NCBI GenBank assembly: GCA_004802705.1
Contig: SGPL01000819.1
Coordinates: forward strand, 1-10,920
From: Bondarzewia mesenterica
Lineage: Eukaryota > Basidiomycota > Agaricomycetes > Russulales > Bondarzewiaceae
Direction of reading: 5' to 3'
DNA length: 10,920 nucleotides
Shown here: in pieces, positions 7,371 to 10,920 of the stretch
How positions within the stretch are numbered: position 1 is the first letter of the stretch
Layout: each line of letters opens with the position of its first letter
Program-made: the position numbers and the translations under genes
The notes under the pieces: model-generated
Database searches by the model: none
What the model saw: the letters and a program-made list of their open reading frames with translations, nothing else
Told to the model about the DNA's origin: nothing

Positions 7371-9814
7371 ATGTCTTCAGTCGGCGACTTGTTAAACGAC
7401 GAAAAGCAGGACGACGTGATCAGCCTATCCAGCCTTGGAACGTCTCAAGGTCAGGATGTCTGCTGCTCTTCTCAAGCTCTATCGTCTCTTACTTCTCTGA
7501 GCCCTCATCAGGTTCTTCAACTCCGGTCAAGGGAGCTCGACTCGAGCTCAAAAAGCTTGACAAGCTCAATGTTCCCGGTTCCGGAGAGTGGCAACTCTTT
7601 GACACTGCCTCTCCTCCACCTTCGTCCAAGGAAGAACTTGAAGAAGGTCGATATTCGGGATATGCGGAATATGCCTTGATCCTTCGGCGCAAAGTCGTAC
7701 CATCTCGTAACTCAGATATCCCGACTTATGTGACGAAGCTTATCGTCTGGAGCGAACATCTTCGTAAGGCTATCAGAGACGTGTTGAAAGGTGTCCGGAA
7801 GGTCTCCTGGAATGCCGTTCCGTTGAAGGTGGTGTACTCCTTGCTGAACCACCGTCCAAGGCAGGCGTTGACATTTTGATGTGTAGTTTAATCCACAACT
7901 GCTCCTCGCGTTCCTCCCCCATTTCAAGAATTACTTGGCAGATGCAAGTTCAAAGGAAAGCCCTGACGATGACGTGGTGACACACGTATCATTCCTCATC
8001 GACTTTCTTGAGACAGAATATTCGACGACGGTGAAGAAGATTCATGATCTTGTCTCGCACGGGGAGATCACGTTCGATTTATTGTGGGCGATCTTTCCAC
8101 CCCTCTCAATCGTCTTCACTTCGTGCCCAGTCACTTCTGAGCCTCGCGCAGTCCGTCTTCAGGATATACGACTTCGCATGAATATGGATTGTAGCCGCTA
8201 TTGGACCTTGCGCTGTGAATATGTGGACGCAACCGAGGAGTCCGCATCCCAGTTTGGTTTGGCTTCAATAACTTTGACGATCCCAGAATTCGATGGCGTG
8301 GCCAAGATTGTGGAACTTAGCTCATTCCCTTTCTACCTGCACCCAAATGTCGACAACATCCGCATGAAGATCGTCGAACGTGGGCGCAAGTGGGTCAGCT
8401 TCAATGGCGTTCATCACATGCAATACAATGGCGTGGCGTACAAGAATGGCAGCGATAAAATCAGAGTGAGTCAACTTACGACTTGATGCACGTTGAGTGA
8501 AACTGAGCGCTCAACTGCTAGGTGAATGGCCGCATTATGATAGACCGAGGTGAGTCATGTGATGAGATGATGCGGACAAAGCATCGAAACTGATATTCAA
8601 TGCTAGGTACCTTTGCCAACTTCAATCCAAACTACGAGCGCCAAAGCGCATCGAGAAGTCTCTACAGCGACGATTTGCTCAGTTTCTTATGGGATAACTC
8701 GGATGATCCAATGAAGGGCGACCGCGATGTTGTCTCCGCTGCTGATCGTCTCAAGGACGATGATCTTTTGCTGACGTCGCCCATCGTGTACGGTTTTGGC
8801 CTTGTCCACAAGCAGTGGCGTGAGGATCTCTCTCATACAGTCCATGTTTTCTTGGCTGACACTACTTGCAGTCGAGTTCAATGTGGAGAACGTGAGCCCT
8901 ATCCAGTGGAACGATGAAGCCTTCAAAAATCTTTCTCTCGAACCTGAGCAAAAGCTACTCGTGGAGAGCCTCATCGAATCGCATGCACAGGATCGGCCGA
9001 TCGATGATTTTATTGAGGGAAAGGGCCTCGGTCTTGTGATCAACCTCTTTGGTACGTCGGCATTGGTTCAAATCGGATTGATTCAACGTCTCTAACTTTG
9101 CCCAGGACCTCCTGGCGTCGGCAAGTCACTCACTGTGGAGGCAACCAGCGAGCGTGAGCGATCTATTCTTTTGTTGATTACCCTCACCGACCATGCCGTA
9201 GATCTCCGCCAACCGTTGTACGTCGTAGGCGGTGGTGATCTCGGGACCAATGCATCCACACTGGATCGGGAACTCACGAACATATTCGCATTGGTGCCCG
9301 TGTGGAATGCTGTCGTGCTGATTGATGAAGCCGACGTATTCTTGGAGGAGCGTGCTTCCTCCAATCTAGAGCGCAACGCCATGGTCGCCGTTTTTCTGCG
9401 ACAAATCGAGTACGTGTCTGGAAGTAAACATTTTCGAGACACGACAATGGCTTACTTACCGTCGCTGTTCCTAGATATTTCCGCGGCATCTTGTTCCTGA
9501 CCACGAATCGCGTGCAATCGTTCGATCAGGCATTTCAGTCTCGTATCCACCTCTCATTGCACTACTCTGAGCTCAGTCGTGAGGCGAAAGAGCAGATCTG
9601 GCGTGCATTCCTGGAGAAGGTTCGGAAGAATCCACTTGGAATGCAAGATCTCTCTCTGGATGAAATCAAGGCGCTTTCGGAGAGGGATCTCAACGGACGG
9701 CAGATCAAGAATATCGTTAAGATTGCGACTTCGTTGGCGCAGCACAAGCGGGAAGTTCTTAGTTATGGGCATTTGATACGTACTATTGACATCACGGAAA
9801 CAATGCGACTGTGA
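7371..9814 (+). CDS. AAA+ ATPase, fungal family with long N-terminal region (DUF7025-like), 9 exons, 663 aa
   Basis: Exons 7371-7449, 7512-7828, 7887-8465, 8522-8549, 8607-8819, 8872-9051, 9106-9153, 9202-9409 and 9475-9814 join to 1,992 nt without a break. The N-terminal part (about residues 50-430) fits the conserved region of this family, with landmarks VNGRIMID and KQWLEFNVENVSPIQW. The single AAA module has Walker A GPPGVGKS (466-473), Walker B VVLIDEAD (D523, E524), sensor 1 FLTTNR (N562), a probable arginine finger in FQSRI (R574) and a C-terminal lid with LNGRQIKN. Such proteins couple ATP hydrolysis to remodelling of other macromolecules, probably as oligomers; the client is unknown. 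Introns are 48-65 nt. The tiny exons of 28 and 48 nt are supported by conserved residues on both sides. The length is typical of the family. No membrane segment or signal peptide is seen. Confidence 0.93.
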
Positions 9815-10706
9815 AGGTCTATTAGGGAGGTAGAGCTGAGAACGAAGGGGACGGAGAGATCGTTTATTGTAATCATTTTCCAGCTTCGAAGGGCAACAAG
9901 TTGTGCGTGTTCATGATCTACGACTGTTAACAAATCACCGGACACTTGTTAGATTACATCTGGATTGATCATAGTCAGTGTCTCCGGAAACATATAGGTT
10001 GTCGTTGGTGAATCATTGAACAAGGCTTTCAAAATTTGTGATGGGTTCCGCGCTGCCGGAGTCACTGGTGGTAAATTAATGAGAGAGACGAAAAACTAGG
10101 GCACACTCTGCATATCTGCCACTGGTTATTCCGACATAAGTATACAGGCCGTTTGGAGGACCTGAAGTTGGTGCGCAAGCAAGGGGAGGGAAAAGGAAAT
10201 GAGTTACTGAACGGCGGAAGAGGTTACTAAGATGAGCGCCGCCGGGACAAGTATTGCACGTCCGAGCAAAGGCCCCAGCGCTGAAGAGAGAAGCTGTGTC
10301 ATTTACCCGCAACTCATCCTCGCAAACCTTCCTGCACAGCGTTTCTTGCTTGCTCCATACTTATAGCTAAAATTGAGCAGAATTGAGACAGAGCAGTCTC
10401 ATGGATCGTGCTCAACAGATAAAACAAATGCACGTTGATCATTCTACAGTGACCGCCTGCTAGACAGGCAGACGCCCAGAGTATAGGAACAATAATTCGT
10501 GTAATTTGGGCCAGCATAGACAATGAACTGACTGACACCATTCCGGCAGCAGCACATTGTCGTCAACGTTAGATATTCAGCCTTGGAGGCCGCGGCATTC
10601 AGCATGTTTTGCATGTCAGGCGCATGTCCTCCACTCTACGAGTATCGCAGTCCCAACGCATAACATACATCATCGAGAAAAAGTTAATGGTTTGATTCTC
10701 AATATT

Positions 10707-10729
10707 ACGATTCCCGATTAGGGAATCGT
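10707..10729. repeat. perfect 9-bp inverted repeat with 5-nt loop
   Basis: ACGATTCCC and GGGAATCGT are separated by GATTA. The right arm is followed by a T-rich TTTTA. It could be a terminator-like hairpin, a binding site or the edge of a small repeat; nothing nearby decides between these. Confidence 0.6.
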
Positions 10730-10792
10730 TTTACTTATAGACGACACATGGGCCATTTTGACCCCCCCTCAGAATGGTTGCGTATCCCCATT

Positions 10793-10808
10793 ACCTTGCT
10801 TGCAAGGT
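10793..10808. repeat. 7-bp palindrome ACCTTGC-TT-GCAAGGT
   Basis: A perfect 7-bp inverted repeat with a 2-nt centre, about 65 bp after the previous one. No gene or known site explains it. Confidence 0.5.
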
Positions 10809-10920
10809 TTATTGCACCCTCATAATTGTGCCAGGCACCGAGCAACCTGGTACATATGTGCAAAACAAAAAAAAGCTCTTTCGGACTTTCAAAACAGTAG
10901 TACATCACTATCAGCTCAGT

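Larger units (their letters stand above)
9815..10920. other. downstream region without recognised genes
   Basis: The first 150 bases are probably the 3' untranslated region of the AAA+ gene. Minus-strand open frames at 10076-10312 and 10314-10541 show no motifs or splice partners. Two clean short inverted repeats occur near the right edge and are listed separately. The edge may belong to another repeat or promoter that continues outside the window. Confidence 0.5.

Noticed and set aside
8550..8606. GTGATGA and CTGA resembling C and D boxes of an intronic snoRNA
   Set aside because: The intron is only 57 nt and the boxes are about 25 bases apart, too close for a typical C/D snoRNA; no terminal stem is seen.
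9063..9090. GGTTCAAATC resembling a tRNA T-arm or B box
   Set aside because: It lies within intron 7 of the AAA+ gene, with no cloverleaf around it.
10076..10541. Two minus-strand open frames of 75-78 codons
   Set aside because: No recognisable domain and no supporting splice sites.

Overview
The window looks like genomic DNA from a filamentous fungus, most likely a basidiomycete of the Agaricomycetes type. The reasons are protein-coding genes cut by many short introns (about 48 to 65 nt), phase-preserving GT-AG junctions that rebuild well-known protein families, tiny exons, and gene-poor stretches holding a DNA transposon-like element. No species can be named from the sequence alone.

Left part (1-2891): two plus-strand genes. 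The first (329-1344) is a four-exon alpha/beta-hydrolase of 281 residues with a complete Ser-Asp-His triad. Its nucleophile elbow is carried by an 11-nt microexon. The second (1919-2891) is a class I SAM-dependent methyltransferase of the type common in fungi. Its SAM-binding glycine motif and C-terminal half are clear, but the exons on either side of its second intron are in frames that no canonical GT-AG intron can join. It is therefore either a frameshifted allele or pseudogene, or it carries a sequence error.

Middle part (2892-7310): no convincing gene. At 5311-6549 lies a 1,239-bp non-autonomous element with 209-bp terminal inverted repeats (206 of 209 positions match by eye) and a flanking 6-bp direct repeat, CGAAAG. 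Inside it is a degenerate tandem array of seven small hairpins. All have a 6-nt loop, and their stems carry paired (compensatory) base changes. An intron-like signal on the minus strand abuts the array.

Right part (7311-9814): a TATA box is followed by a nine-exon gene for a 663-residue AAA+ ATPase of a fungal family, with a long N-terminal region and one AAA module. The P-loop sits on its own 48-nt exon. From 9815 to the end I see no gene, only a few short inverted repeats near 10,700-10,810.

The three genes do not form an obvious pathway. A hydrolase next to a methyltransferase could belong to secondary or detoxification metabolism, but that is inference. The least ordinary part of the window is the hairpin array inside the inverted-repeat element.
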